Source of the DNA: Halorussus salinisoli
Lineage (GTDB): Archaea; Halobacteriota; Halobacteria; Halobacteriales; Haladaptataceae
DNA: 64,000 nt
Direction of reading: 5' to 3'
Assembly (NCBI GenBank): GCA_005239435.1
Contig: SZNP01000001.1
Span: 992,001-1,056,000 of the forward strand
The first letter of the stretch is position 1. Each line of letters begins with the position of its first letter. Under the pieces are notes generated by a model. It searched no databases. It was not told where the DNA came from and was given only the letters and a program-made list of their open reading frames with translations. Shown piece after piece: positions 50,475 to 59,076 of the stretch. The translations under genes and the position numbers were made by a program.

Positions 50475-50909
50475 TCAGTCTCGCCCAGTTACCTTCCGGA
50501 TGCACTCCGGGCCGAACGCGCCGTGTTCGGCCGCGTCTAACTCGATGAAGTAGCCCGTCGAGATGCTCGCTCCGCAACGCCGACACGAGAAGTCGCCCTC
50601 CTTCGTGACGACCTCGCTCTGGAAACTGACGTAGCCGCCGCCGGTGGTTTTGACGATGCCGTCCTCGCGCTCGATGAAGCCCCGCTTCTCGGCCTCGTCC
50701 AGAATCTTCCGCGTGGTCGCGGGATGGGTGGTGACGGTCTCGATGCGGTCCACCGCCTCCGCGACCGTCAACTCGGGATGTTCGAGTTTCGAGAGGAGTT
50801 CGACGCCGACCTCCACGGGGTCTGCGTCGTCCTGCGCCGGGTCGGCGTCGTCGCTCGCCGAGTCGTCGGTTGCGGGACCGTCACTCGCCGGTTCCTCGTC
50901 GTCGGCCAT
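50475..50909 (-). CDS. conserved haloarchaeal protein, DUF5830-like (winged helix plus zinc knuckle)
   Basis: A 144-residue protein. After an acidic N terminus, a winged-helix-like part reads ELLSKLEHPELTVAEAVDRI and THPATTRKILDEAEKRGFIE. A zinc-knuckle-like part follows with CRRCGASISTGYFIELDA and, after AEHGAFGP, ECIRKVTGRD. Three to four cysteines could bind zinc. I recognise the family as DUF5830 from memory. The ATG at 50909 was chosen over a GTG one codon earlier. It is convergent with the DUF7115-like gene, 16 bases between stops. Confidence 0.75.
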   Translation of the reverse strand: MADDEEPASDGPATDDSASDDADPAQDDADPVEVGVELLSKLEHPELTVAEAVDRIETVTTHPATTRKILDEAEKRGFIEREDGIVKTTGGGYVSFQSEVVTKEGDFSCRRCGASISTGYFIELDAAEHGAFGPECIRKVTGRD

Positions 50910-51123
50910 CACCTCGGATTCGCTCGCGAATCGGATTAAACCTTGCGCGAGGGGAGCCTTACGTTGTCAGGAGCGATACACAGCGACCGCTTAGAGAAAT
51001 ACAAAATTGCCTTTAACCAATGAATAAATTGCTCTAGCAAATACCGGGGGCTCCGAAATCCGAAGCACACCTCGTGGCCCCGACCCAAAAAGAAGTTACC
51101 CGCCGAACGAAAACCCCTCCGCG

Positions 51124-51771
51124 ATGACCGCGTTCGCGCGCCGCCAAGCCGCCGGACTCGCCCTCCTCGCCGTCGCCGCGGCCGCGAGCGTCCTCGCCGG
51201 ACCGGAGTACCTCCTCGACCCCGCCCGGCGACTCGCGGGGCGGCCCGTCCTCTTCGGCGCGCTCCTCGTCGGCGTCTACCTCGTCCGGCCCCTGTTCGCG
51301 TGGCCGACCACCCTCGTCGCCATCCTCGCAGGGTTCGCCTACGGTCCCGTCGTCGGTTTTCCCGTCGCGCTCGCCGGGACGACCGGGAGCGCGCTCCTCC
51401 CGTTCCTCGTCGCGCGCTACGTCGGCACGGGGACGGGACTGGTGGCGCGCCTCGGCGACTCCGGCGAGCGTTTCTTCGCCGCGACGGGCGACCTGCGCGG
51501 GATGGTCGCCTCCCGACTCGCGCCCGCGCCCTCCGACCCCGTCTCCGCCGCGGCGGGCCTCTCGGGCGTTTCGACCGGCGCGTTCGTCGCCGGGACCGCG
51601 ATCGGCGAGGTACCGTGGACCGTCGCCGCCGTGCTGGCCGGGAGTTCGCTGGACGACCTCTCGACCGCGGGACTGACCGCAATCGGGTGGGAACTCGTCG
51701 CCGCGGCGGCCGCGGTGGCGGTCGCGCTCCTCGCGGGTCCGGCCTACCGGGCCGTGAGTGCCCGGCGGTGA
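51124..51771 (+). CDS. VTT-domain (TVP38/DedA-like) membrane protein
   Basis: A 215-residue membrane protein with about six hydrophobic segments. The core PLFAWPTTLVAILAGFAYGP and GFPVALAGTTGSALLPFLVA corresponds to the VTT (SNARE-associated) domain. A re-entrant loop motif GLSGVSTGAFVAGTAIGEVP, near the C-terminal helices, is also typical. Proteins of this group are thought to be lipid scramblases or proton-linked transporters. The sequence is unusually rich in alanine and GC. It starts 127 bases before the sulfite-oxidase-family gene on the same strand. Confidence 0.75.
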   Translation: MTAFARRQAAGLALLAVAAAASVLAGPEYLLDPARRLAGRPVLFGALLVGVYLVRPLFAWPTTLVAILAGFAYGPVVGFPVALAGTTGSALLPFLVARYVGTGTGLVARLGDSGERFFAATGDLRGMVASRLAPAPSDPVSAAAGLSGVSTGAFVAGTAIGEVPWTVAAVLAGSSLDDLSTAGLTAIGWELVAAAAAVAVALLAGPAYRAVSARR

Positions 51772-51898
51772 GGTTTCAGGTTCGGACGGTAGTGATTCCT
51801 ACGAGATACGGAATTTGGAACAGAGTTGGAAGAGACTCGGTGCGAAGTGGGCGAGAGTTCGAAAAACCCCTTTTAGTGTGTCGATACCCCGTCTTAGC

Positions 51899-53368
51899 AT
51901 GAAAAACGCGCTCGAATCGATGGTCGTCGCGGCCGCGGCCGGAGTCGCGGCGGTCGCGGGGTCGTACGCGGTGACGGGACTCACGCCCGGGTTCGTCGCC
52001 GCGCCGGTCAGCGACCTCGTGGTCGCCTCGACGCCCGACGCGGTGGTTGCGTGGTCCATCCAGACCCTCGGCGATCTCGGGAGCCAACTCGGGTTCCTGT
52101 TGGCGCTCGCCCTCACCGTCGGCCTGTTCGCGCTCGCTTCCGCCGCCGGAACCGTCCTCGCTCGACGCTTCGCGTTCCCGGCCGCGCCGGTCGCCGCCGT
52201 CGTCTGCGTCGCCGTGGCGCTGGCACTCACCGGGTCGGCCGCCTCCACCCTCGCCGCGGGCGCGAGCGCGGGCACCGTCGTCGGTCTCGCGTCGGTCGGC
52301 AGGGACGCGAACGAGTCCGACTCGGCCTCGCCCGCCGCGGCCCGGCGGCGCGTCCTCCAGGCCGTCGCCGGCGCGTTCGCGGTCGGTAGCGTCGGCGCAG
52401 TTCTCGGGTCCGGCGAGGGCGGCGAGGTCCCCGACGACGACGGCGAACTCTCGGCCGGCGTCGAGTCGCTGCTCGCGGAGGCCGACCGGAAGTCCCTCGA
52501 CGTTGCCGGAATCGAACCGCTCGTCAGCGAGAACTTCTATCAGGTGGATATCAACAGCGTGAACCCCACCGTGGACCGCGAAGACTGGACGCTCGGCGTG
52601 ACCGGCGCGGTCGAAGAGGATGCGGAGTTCGGCTACGACGAGATAACGGGGATGACCGATTCGGTCGAACGCCGGTTCGTCACGCTACGGTGCGTCGGCG
52701 AAGGACTGAACGGCAAGAAGATGGACAACGCGCTCTGGACCGGCGTGCCCGTGATGGACCTGCTCGAGTCGGCTGGCATCGACGATTTAGACGAGTGCTG
52801 TGTCATGCTCCGGGCCGACGACGACTTCTTCGAGGAGTTCCCGCTGTCGGCGCTCGAAGACGGCTTCCTCGCGTTCGAGATGAACGGCCGACCGCTCCCC
52901 CGCGGCCACGGCTACCCGATGCGGGCGCTGATTCCGGGCCACTGGGGCGAGATCAACGTGAAGTGGCTCACCGAAATCGAGGTGCTGGAGCAGGAAGCCG
53001 ACGGGTACTGGGAGAAGCGCGGGTGGCACGGCACCGGCCCGGTGAACACCGTCACGAAGCTTCACACCGTCAACCGCCTCGATAGCGGCGAGATACAGGT
53101 CGGCGGCCACGCCTACGCGGGCACGCGAGGAATTCGACGGGTCGAAGTTTCAGTTGACGGCGGCGACTCGTGGACCGAGGCGACGCTCTCGGAACCGCTC
53201 CCCGCAAAAGACGCGTGGCGACAGTGGGAATACACCTACGAAGCCGCCAATCCCCATCGGGTCGTCGTCCGGGCGACCGACGGCGAAGGGAATCTCCAGT
53301 CGGACGAGGATAGCGAGCCCTTCCCGAGCGGACCGACCGGGTGGGTGTCGAAGCGCGTGGAGCCGTAA
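51899..53368 (+). CDS. membrane-anchored molybdopterin oxidoreductase of the sulfite oxidase family
   Basis: A 489-residue fusion. Residues 1-135 hold about three to four hydrophobic segments (from MVVAAAAGVAAVAGSYAVTG). A segment at 149-170 (RRRVLQAVAGAFAVGSVGAV) looks like a Tat signal or a last membrane helix. The rest is a sulfite-oxidase-fold catalytic domain. Cys265 in TLRCVGEGLNG is the expected molybdenum ligand, and GHGYPMRALIPGHWGEINVK and the dimerisation-domain block GYWEKRGWHGTGPVNT match the family. The end (IQVGGHAYAGTRGIRRVEVS ... VVVRATDGEGNLQS) is the Mo-co dimerisation domain. Substrate unknown: sulfite or methionine sulfoxide type reactions are possible. No cytochrome gene is adjacent. 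Confidence 0.85.
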   Translation: MKNALESMVVAAAAGVAAVAGSYAVTGLTPGFVAAPVSDLVVASTPDAVVAWSIQTLGDLGSQLGFLLALALTVGLFALASAAGTVLARRFAFPAAPVAAVVCVAVALALTGSAASTLAAGASAGTVVGLASVGRDANESDSASPAAARRRVLQAVAGAFAVGSVGAVLGSGEGGEVPDDDGELSAGVESLLAEADRKSLDVAGIEPLVSENFYQVDINSVNPTVDREDWTLGVTGAVEEDAEFGYDEITGMTDSVERRFVTLRCVGEGLNGKKMDNALWTGVPVMDLLESAGIDDLDECCVMLRADDDFFEEFPLSALEDGFLAFEMNGRPLPRGHGYPMRALIPGHWGEINVKWLTEIEVLEQEADGYWEKRGWHGTGPVNTVTKLHTVNRLDSGEIQVGGHAYAGTRGIRRVEVSVDGGDSWTEATLSEPLPAKDAWRQWEYTYEAANPHRVVVRATDGEGNLQSDEDSEPFPSGPTGWVSKRVEP

Positions 53369-53405
53369 TTATAAGGGTCGTGGCTGAGAACCGGGGGACA
53401 GCGCG

Positions 53406-53681
53406 ATGGACAAGGCGCTCTGGTACCTGCTCACGGCGACCCGCGGCGGCGAGAACCGCGCGCGGCTCATCCGCGAACTCTCCGAGCGCCCCCGCAACGC
53501 CAATCAACTCGCCGACGCGCTCGACGTGCGATACAAGACGGTTCGACACCACCTCGACATGCTCGAAGACCACGGCGTGGTCGAATCCGGCGACAACGAG
53601 TACGGGAAGCTCTACTTCCTCACCGACCAGTTCGAACAGCACCGGGAAGCGTTCGAGGAGATTATGGAGCACATCGAATGA
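53406..53681 (+). CDS. small winged-helix (ArsR-like) regulator
   Basis: A 91-residue protein: KALWYLLTATRGGENRARLI, NANQLADALDVRYKTVRHHL (recognition helix) and DMLEDHGVVESGDNEYGKLY. The YKTVRHHLDMLEDHGVV block is typical of ArsR-type haloarchaeal repressors. No metal-binding cysteines are seen. It starts 37 bases after the sulfite-oxidase-family gene and 15 bases before the next membrane protein gene, so it may belong to the same transcript. Confidence 0.8.
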   Translation: MDKALWYLLTATRGGENRARLIRELSERPRNANQLADALDVRYKTVRHHLDMLEDHGVVESGDNEYGKLYFLTDQFEQHREAFEEIMEHIE

Positions 53682-53696
53682 CACGGAGGCCATAGC

Positions 53697-53984
53697 ATGA
53701 GTACGATACAAATCGCAAGCGGAATCGCGGTCGTGAACATCCTCCTTCTCGGTCTGCTCACGACCGTGTGGGTCCGCAACTACCGGAAGTTCCGCACGTC
53801 ACTCCTGCTCGGGCTGGTCGCGTTCGGCAGCGTCATGCTCGCCGAGAACGTGGTCGCTATCTACTTCTTCTTCAGCATGAAGATGCTCTACTCGGGCGAC
53901 CCGACGGTCCAGCAGGCCGTGCTGGTGCTTCGCGGCCTCCAGTTGGTCGCCGTCGCCTTCCTGACGTGGGTGACGATGAAGTAG
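53697..53984 (+). CDS. small three-helix membrane protein, 95 aa
   Basis: Three hydrophobic segments: about 4-26 (IQIASGIAVVNILLLGLLTT), 34-58 (LLLGLVAFGSVMLAENVVAI) and 76-93 (VLVLRGLQLVAVAFLTWVTM). Haloarchaeal membrane proteins of this kind often follow an ArsR-like gene, as here (15 bases apart), so a regulator with membrane partner is plausible. Its stop abuts the stop of the zinc-ribbon gene on the other strand. Confidence 0.7.
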   Translation: MSTIQIASGIAVVNILLLGLLTTVWVRNYRKFRTSLLLGLVAFGSVMLAENVVAIYFFFSMKMLYSGDPTVQQAVLVLRGLQLVAVAFLTWVTMK

Positions 53985-54137
53985 TCAGTAGAAGGTGTCG
54001 GCGCAGTCGTAGACCACGCCGTGTTGCGGACAGACGTACTTGCAGTGCCGAGAGTACATCGGTTCCTCGCAGATGGGACACGGACGGCCGCCCGCCCCGT
54101 CCCCGTCGGCGTCCCGACTTTCCCGTTCGTCGCTCAT
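53985..54137 (-). CDS. zinc-finger microprotein, HVO_2523-like, 50 aa
   Basis: After an acidic N terminus (SDERESRDADGDGAGGR), the core is PCPICEEPMYSRHCKYVCPQ, continuing HGVVYDCADTFY. Five cysteines and two histidines in a CxxC ... HC ... CPxH ... DC order give one or two zinc sites. I recall this conserved haloarchaeal microprotein family as HVO_2523 type. The ATG at 54137 is 26 bases after the stop of the sulfotransferase-like gene, so the two are probably co-transcribed. Confidence 0.75.
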   Translation of the reverse strand: MSDERESRDADGDGAGGRPCPICEEPMYSRHCKYVCPQHGVVYDCADTFY

Positions 54138-54163
54138 ACTCGAACGACCGAGAGCGAGCGCCA

Positions 54164-55414
54164 TCACTGTTTCCGTAACCCCGTGCGAGCCAGCAGGTAT
54201 CCACCCCGAATCCAGAGTACGAGCGCGACGCCGACCACCAGTAGGTGAATCTCCGACACCCAGTACGGGACCGCGACGACGTGGCGAGCGCCCGCGAGGA
54301 GCGTCGTGAGAACCGGAATCCTCTGGTCGAACGGACCTACCTCGGCCTCGTGAGCTGAACCGTACGGCGACCCGTCGGACTCGCCGTACGGCAGTCGGTC
54401 GGCCTCGTAGGGGAGCGACGGGACCGAATAGCTCGCCACGAGGGTTCCGTTCTCGCGTATCTCGACCACGCGGTTGTTCCGGCTGTCGGTTATCAGCGTG
54501 TGGCCGTTCGCCAGTCGGTCGGCGTCCCGCGGCCAGTCGAGGCGGATGCCGCCGACCGTCCCCACCGACCACGCCACTTCCCACTCGCCGGTCGTGTCGT
54601 TCAGGTGGAGTTCGACCACGCGGTGGTTCTCGGAGTCGGCCACGACCACCGCCCCGTCGCCGAGCCAGTGGGGGTTGTGTTGCTGGTTCAGCACGTCCGA
54701 GTCGCCGTCCTCGTTTACCACCTCGACCACGCCCTGTCCGCGCTCGACGACGAGGAGTTGGTTCCGGTTCCGAATCGAGACGAGGTATCGACCGTCTCCG
54801 ATTCGGTCTACGTCGTTGAGATGGAGCCAGTCGGTCTTCGTGGGGTCGGCGGGTGCGTCGTAGTACTGGCTGGCGTTCCAGGTCCAGACGTGCTCGCCCG
54901 TCTTCGGATTCAACACGAAGATGCTCTCCCACTCCATGTCTGCGACGAGGACGTTCCCCGAGGGGAGCATCTCGGCGTCGTGGACCTCGCTGTCTTTCCG
55001 GGTGCGGACCGGATAGCTCCACTCCCAGACGACGTGCGGGTCGGGGTTCGGTTCGATGATGCGGACCCCCGTGCGCTTGCAGGGCGAGTCGTAGGGGCCG
55101 CAGTCCTCGTAGTCGCCCGCCGCGAACGTGGCCAAGACCGACCCGTTGTCGAGTTTCTCGACGTTCTGGTAGCTGATGATGTCACCGATGCTCCACCGCA
55201 CCTCGCCGTGACCGTCCAGTGCTGTCACGTTCCCGTTCGGTCCCGGTCCCTGTACGCCCACCAGTATCGACGTGTTGTTCGCGTCCGCTCCTTTCGTGAC
55301 GGTTTCCGTGTCCGGCACGAGTGCCCAACTCCCGCCGAACGCTCCGGCGACGAGTAACGTGCCTACTCCGAACAGGACGAGACCACGCTGGAACTCGCCA
55401 GTCAGGCCTCCCAC
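54164..55414 (-). CDS. arylsulfotransferase (ASST)-like membrane protein
   Basis: A 416-residue protein with an N-terminal membrane segment (about 10-30, GLVLFGVGTLLVAGAFGGSW), a beta-propeller-like body and a C-terminal membrane helix (about 384-405, IHLLVVGVALVLWIRGGYLL). The propeller has repeated DG/NG turns and ASST-like blocks: DWLHLNDVDRIGDGRYLVSI, RNRNQLLVV, QQHNPHWLGDGAVVVADSEN and RDADRLANGHTLITDSRNNR. The histidines in these blocks correspond in position to those used for sulfuryl transfer. The only open start is a GTG at 55414. A G6 run just upstream (55422-55427 on the plus strand) raises the possibility of a longer protein (see findings). Confidence 0.75.
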   Translation of the reverse strand: MGGLTGEFQRGLVLFGVGTLLVAGAFGGSWALVPDTETVTKGADANNTSILVGVQGPGPNGNVTALDGHGEVRWSIGDIISYQNVEKLDNGSVLATFAAGDYEDCGPYDSPCKRTGVRIIEPNPDPHVVWEWSYPVRTRKDSEVHDAEMLPSGNVLVADMEWESIFVLNPKTGEHVWTWNASQYYDAPADPTKTDWLHLNDVDRIGDGRYLVSIRNRNQLLVVERGQGVVEVVNEDGDSDVLNQQHNPHWLGDGAVVVADSENHRVVELHLNDTTGEWEVAWSVGTVGGIRLDWPRDADRLANGHTLITDSRNNRVVEIRENGTLVASYSVPSLPYEADRLPYGESDGSPYGSAHEAEVGPFDQRIPVLTTLLAGARHVVAVPYWVSEIHLLVVGVALVLWIRGGYLLARTGLRKQ

Positions 55415-55482
55415 GCCGATTCCCCCCGACGCCGACTCGCTGCTCGCCCATCTGTTCCCATGACTGACCCGTGGCTATGTCG

Positions 55483-55500
55483 TTCACTTACCTAACATCT
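55483..55500. promoter_or_regulatory. word shared with the PGF-CTERM promoter
   Basis: On the leftward strand AGATGTTAGGTAAGTGAA lies 69-86 bases before the start of the arylsulfotransferase-like gene. The first 14 bases are identical to 48459-48472, and the last 11 (AGGTAAGTGAA) to the complement of 48441-48451. Only one arm is present here. It may be a shared regulator site. Confidence 0.4.
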
Positions 55501-55545
55501 CTGGCCGTCAAAAAAGGAGTCGAAAGTTAGTTCGGGCTTAAACGG

Positions 55546-58500
55546 TCAGCACTCGCTCCAGCCACAGGACTCGCAGGTCTTGCAGCCTTCGGAGTAGTAC
55601 AGCGACAGCGACCCGCAGTCGGGACACTCCGGACTCTCGCCCGAGTCGATGATGTCCTGCTGGTCGGCCTCCTTGCTGGCGGCGACCGACCCGCCGTCGG
55701 TATGGGTGTCGGTGTCGCCCGCGGTGTCAGTCGCGGCCGTGCCTTCCTGAACTTCGTCTTCGACCTCGCTCAGGTTCTTCTGCTGAGGGTAGGCCTTCTC
55801 GACTTCGCCGTCGAGGTACCGGCGCAGCGCCGTCCCGATGGCGTCCGGGATGGAGTTTATCTGCTCGCCCTTGTCCCAGGCGACCTTCGGACTTCGGATG
55901 CCCTGCAGTTCGTCGGCGATCTCCTCGGGGTCCACGCCCGAGCGCAGCGCCGTCGAGATGGTCTTGGCGAGCGCTTCGGTGAACGAGGCGGTGAAGCCGC
56001 CGGAGTTGCCGATGTTAGCGAATAGCTCGAACGGTCGGCCGTCGTCGTCCTCGTTGATGTTGACGTAGAGCTTTCCGTACCCGGTGTCGATGCGCTGGGT
56101 GATGCCGTGGAGCACGTCGGGTCGGGGGCGCTTGCTGGCGTACGGCCCCTCTACGTCCTCGCCGTCGGCGACTTCGAGGATGGACTCGACCTCGCGGTCG
56201 AGCGCGGCCTGCACGTCCCCGTTGTCGAGGAAGCCCTCGATGCCGCCGAAGACCTCCTCGATTTGTTCGACGAGTTTCTCGGCGGCCTCGGACTCGTCTG
56301 CGAACTCCTTGTTGTCCGCGCGGGTCGTGAGTACCTGCTTGGAGCGGGTGCCGTCGCGGTAGACGGTCACGCCCTTGCCGCCGTTCTCGTAGATGTACTC
56401 GTAGACCTCCTGCATGTCCTCCTTGCTGGCGTCGTTCGGGAAGTTACAGGTCTTCGAGATGGCCGAGTCCACGCCCTCCTGACAGGCGCACTGGACCGCG
56501 GCGTGGTCCTTGCCCGAGAGGTCGGAGGTCACGACGAACAGTTCGCCGATGGCGTCCGGCACGGTTTCGAGGCCTTCCACGCCGTCGAACTCGTTGTTCG
56601 CCATCTGCTCTTGGGCTTCCTGCTTGACCTCCTCGACGTCGATGTCGTTGTCCTCCAACACGCGGAGGAAGTAGTCGTCGAACTCCACGAGCATCTCGTC
56701 GCCCTGCACGTCGTCGGAGACGTTCTTGTAGTAGGCGACGTTGTAGATGGGTTCACAGCCACCCGTGGTGTTGCCGACCATCGAGGTGGTGCCGGTCGGC
56801 GCGATGGTGGTCGTGTTGTGGTTCCGGACCGCGAAGCCGTCCTCCCAATCGTCGGCGTTCAGGCCGGTCTGCTTCTCGAACCACTCGGCGTACTCGGCGG
56901 GGTTCGCGTACTTGCTGTTGTCCCACTCGTCGAACGACCCGCGCTCCTCGGCGAGTTCGTGGGAGGCCCACTTGCTCTCGTGGTTGATGTACCGCATCAA
57001 CTGACGCGCGATTTCGTTGGCTTCGTCGCTCCCGTACTCGACGCCCAACTGGATGTAGAGCTGGGCGAGACCCATGATGCCGAGACCGATTTTGCGCATC
57101 TCCCGGACCTTCTGCTCTATCTTGTCGACCGGGAAGTCCGACATCGTGACGACGTTCTCGAGGAAGCGCGTGCCGTACTCGATGCGGTGGTCGAACTCGT
57201 CCCACGCCATCGCGTCGGCGAGGAAGGCGTCGACGGCCTCCTCGAAGTCGTCGTACTCGTCGCCGTGTTCGTCGTACCAGACCCGCCAGTCGGGGGCCTC
57301 GGTGTCGGCCAGCGTCGAGAGATTGATGTGACCGAGGTTGCAGGCCTCGTACTCTTCGAGCGGTTGCTCGCCGCACGGGTTGGTCGCCAGAATCTGATGC
57401 TCCGGATGCTCCTCCACGTCGAAGGAGTGTTCCTTGTTGACGCGTTCGAGGTAGATGACGCCGGGTTCGCCGTTCTCGTGGGCACCGTCCACGATGCGGT
57501 CCCAGACGAGTTCGGCCGGAACCGAGAGTTCCTCGCCGACCTCGACGTACTCGCCGAGGTCGAACATCTCGTACAGTTCCTTGGTGTGCTCGGTGGCGAC
57601 GTGGGGTTCTTCCGTACGGGGGTTCGTGAAGGTGAACTCCTCGCCGTTCTGGACCGCCTCCATGAAGTCGTCGGTGACACCGACCGAGATATTGAAGTTA
57701 GAGAGGTGGCCCTCCGCGGCGTTCCGGAGGTGCTTGGGCACGCGACCCTCGTCGTCGATGAGTTCGCGGGCCTCTTCGAGGGCGTCCGTGAACGAGTTGT
57801 GAGTGTAGTCGTCGGGGTCGTTCAGGCGGAGCGTGTGAGCGAGGCTCACGTCCTTGTTCTTGGCGTGGATGAACTGGATGACGTCGGGGTGGGAGATTCG
57901 CATGACGCCCATCTGGGCGCCGCGCCGGGCACCGCCCTGTGCGATGGTTTCGCACATCTGGTCGTAGGTCCGCATGAAGGTGATGGGGCCCGAGGCGATG
58001 CCGCCCGTGCTACCCACGGCGTCGCCGTAGGGTCGGAGCTTCCAGAAGGCGTAACCCATGCCGCCACCCGACTGGAAGACCTGTGCGGCCTCCTTGGCGG
58101 TCTGGTGGATGTCGTCGATGTCGTCGGCCGGGGAGTCGACGAAACAGGCCGACAGCTGTTGGAGTTCGTCGCCCGCGTTCATCAGAGTGGGCGAGTTCGG
58201 CATGAACGAGAGGTCCTCCATCAGGGTCTGGAACTCCTCGCGCACGTCCTCGACGTGAGTGCGAATCTCGTCGGGGAGTTCCGGAACGACGGTCTCGTAG
58301 GAGAACTTGTTGACGTTGTAGACCGAGAGCGTGGTCTCGGCGTCGTCGTCGGCCGCGGTGCCCGCGCCGAACACTTCCTCGGCGAGTTCGTCACGACGGG
58401 GGTGGTCGGGCTTGAGCTGGTCGGGCGTGACCGTGACTTCCTCGTCGCGCTTCTCGGCCTCGTAGACGGCCTCGGCCAGCGCGATGTTCTCGGCGACGCG

Positions 58501-58677
58501 CGGGAAGAGGTCCTCCTGTTCCTCGATGAGATTTCCGTCGGCGTTCTTCCGGAGGTAGCGCGCCGGGAGGATGTTGTGGTAAGCGTTGCTCGTCAGGCGG
58601 TCTTCGAGGGTCTCGCCCTCGGTCCGCTTGATGGGGAGCGTGAGTTCGTCGGCAGTGAGTTCGCCCGCACCGCTCAT
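55546..58677 (-). CDS. nrdJ: adenosylcobalamin-dependent (class II) ribonucleoside-diphosphate reductase
   Basis: A 1043-residue enzyme that makes deoxyribonucleotides using adenosylcobalamin to form a thiyl radical. Visible are the ATP-type N terminus with SNAYHNILPARYLRKNADGN, the substrate and redox cysteine region QQLSACFVDSPADDIDDIHQ, the active-site cysteine loop NPCGEQPLEEYEACNLGHIN, PTGTTSMVGNTTGGCEPIYN and, at the C terminus (1018-1043), a zinc-ribbon-like tail CPDCGSLSLYYSEGCKTCES with CGWSEC. No intein interrupts it, unlike in some archaeal relatives. A 28-codon ORF ends in a four-base overlap with its start (58674-58760), so translation may be coupled. Confidence 0.95.
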   Translation of the reverse strand: MSGAGELTADELTLPIKRTEGETLEDRLTSNAYHNILPARYLRKNADGNLIEEQEDLFPRVAENIALAEAVYEAEKRDEEVTVTPDQLKPDHPRRDELAEEVFGAGTAADDDAETTLSVYNVNKFSYETVVPELPDEIRTHVEDVREEFQTLMEDLSFMPNSPTLMNAGDELQQLSACFVDSPADDIDDIHQTAKEAAQVFQSGGGMGYAFWKLRPYGDAVGSTGGIASGPITFMRTYDQMCETIAQGGARRGAQMGVMRISHPDVIQFIHAKNKDVSLAHTLRLNDPDDYTHNSFTDALEEARELIDDEGRVPKHLRNAAEGHLSNFNISVGVTDDFMEAVQNGEEFTFTNPRTEEPHVATEHTKELYEMFDLGEYVEVGEELSVPAELVWDRIVDGAHENGEPGVIYLERVNKEHSFDVEEHPEHQILATNPCGEQPLEEYEACNLGHINLSTLADTEAPDWRVWYDEHGDEYDDFEEAVDAFLADAMAWDEFDHRIEYGTRFLENVVTMSDFPVDKIEQKVREMRKIGLGIMGLAQLYIQLGVEYGSDEANEIARQLMRYINHESKWASHELAEERGSFDEWDNSKYANPAEYAEWFEKQTGLNADDWEDGFAVRNHNTTTIAPTGTTSMVGNTTGGCEPIYNVAYYKNVSDDVQGDEMLVEFDDYFLRVLEDNDIDVEEVKQEAQEQMANNEFDGVEGLETVPDAIGELFVVTSDLSGKDHAAVQCACQEGVDSAISKTCNFPNDASKEDMQEVYEYIYENGGKGVTVYRDGTRSKQVLTTRADNKEFADESEAAEKLVEQIEEVFGGIEGFLDNGDVQAALDREVESILEVADGEDVEGPYASKRPRPDVLHGITQRIDTGYGKLYVNINEDDDGRPFELFANIGNSGGFTASFTEALAKTISTALRSGVDPEEIADELQGIRSPKVAWDKGEQINSIPDAIGTALRRYLDGEVEKAYPQQKNLSEVEDEVQEGTAATDTAGDTDTHTDGGSVAASKEADQQDIIDSGESPECPDCGSLSLYYSEGCKTCESCGWSEC

Positions 58678-58760
58678 GCGTGGCTCACCTCGCTCGTCTG
58701 TCCGCCGATTCCGGCTACTGTGAATGGCGTAGTTCGTTTCATTCGTGACGACGATTTCAT
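58674..58760 (-). CDS. 28-aa upstream ORF overlapping the nrdJ start
   Basis: The ORF reads MKSSSRMKRTTPFTVAGIGG and then QTSEVSHA, with a TGA that overlaps the nrdJ ATG as ATGA. A perfect Shine-Dalgarno sequence AGGAGG (58768-58773 on the complementary strand) lies seven bases before its ATG, which is unusual in a lineage where most messages are leaderless. The peptide is basic and not like haloarchaeal soluble proteins, and no family is recognised. It may be a leader peptide that sets nrdJ translation or a short conserved protein. Codon use is weakly biased. Confidence 0.5.
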   Translation of the reverse strand: MKSSSRMKRTTPFTVAGIGGQTSEVSHA

Positions 58761-58837
58761 TCTGAGGCCTCCTGTTTAGTCCTTACTGTCTGAGTTTCAC
58801 TATTCCAAATTCGATTGGATTGTGATGCCTCTTTCCG

Positions 58838-58846
58838 AAATTATAC
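58838..58846 (-). promoter_or_regulatory. TATA-like element ahead of the upstream ORF and nrdJ
   Basis: On the leftward strand the word cgtataatttc covers this position. It would give a start of transcription at about 58812, leaving a leader of about 50 bases before the upstream ORF. The rest of 58678-59076 (399 bases between nrdJ and the next rightward gene) holds only scattered AT-rich words and no gene. Confidence 0.4.
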
Positions 58847-59076
58847 GCACCGCGAACGCCGGTTATCGACAAGCCGGATTCGCGGCTATTGGTTGTCACT
58901 CCAAGGTAGCATCCGCAACCTAATAAGAGTATGCAGACCGCGGCGAAAGTAGTCAGCGAACCGAACGAGTATATGAGTAATCGGAGCCTACCGCACCGGA
59001 GTCGGGCGATTTAGATAACGCCACCGATGTTGAAGGGCCGATACGTTTACCACGACTGGCTCGCGTTGATTTTAGT

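Noticed and set aside
56107..58779. 890-codon rightward frame opposite nrdJ
   Set aside because: Antisense mirror of nrdJ with valine- and leucine-rich nonsense composition; no domain is recognisable.
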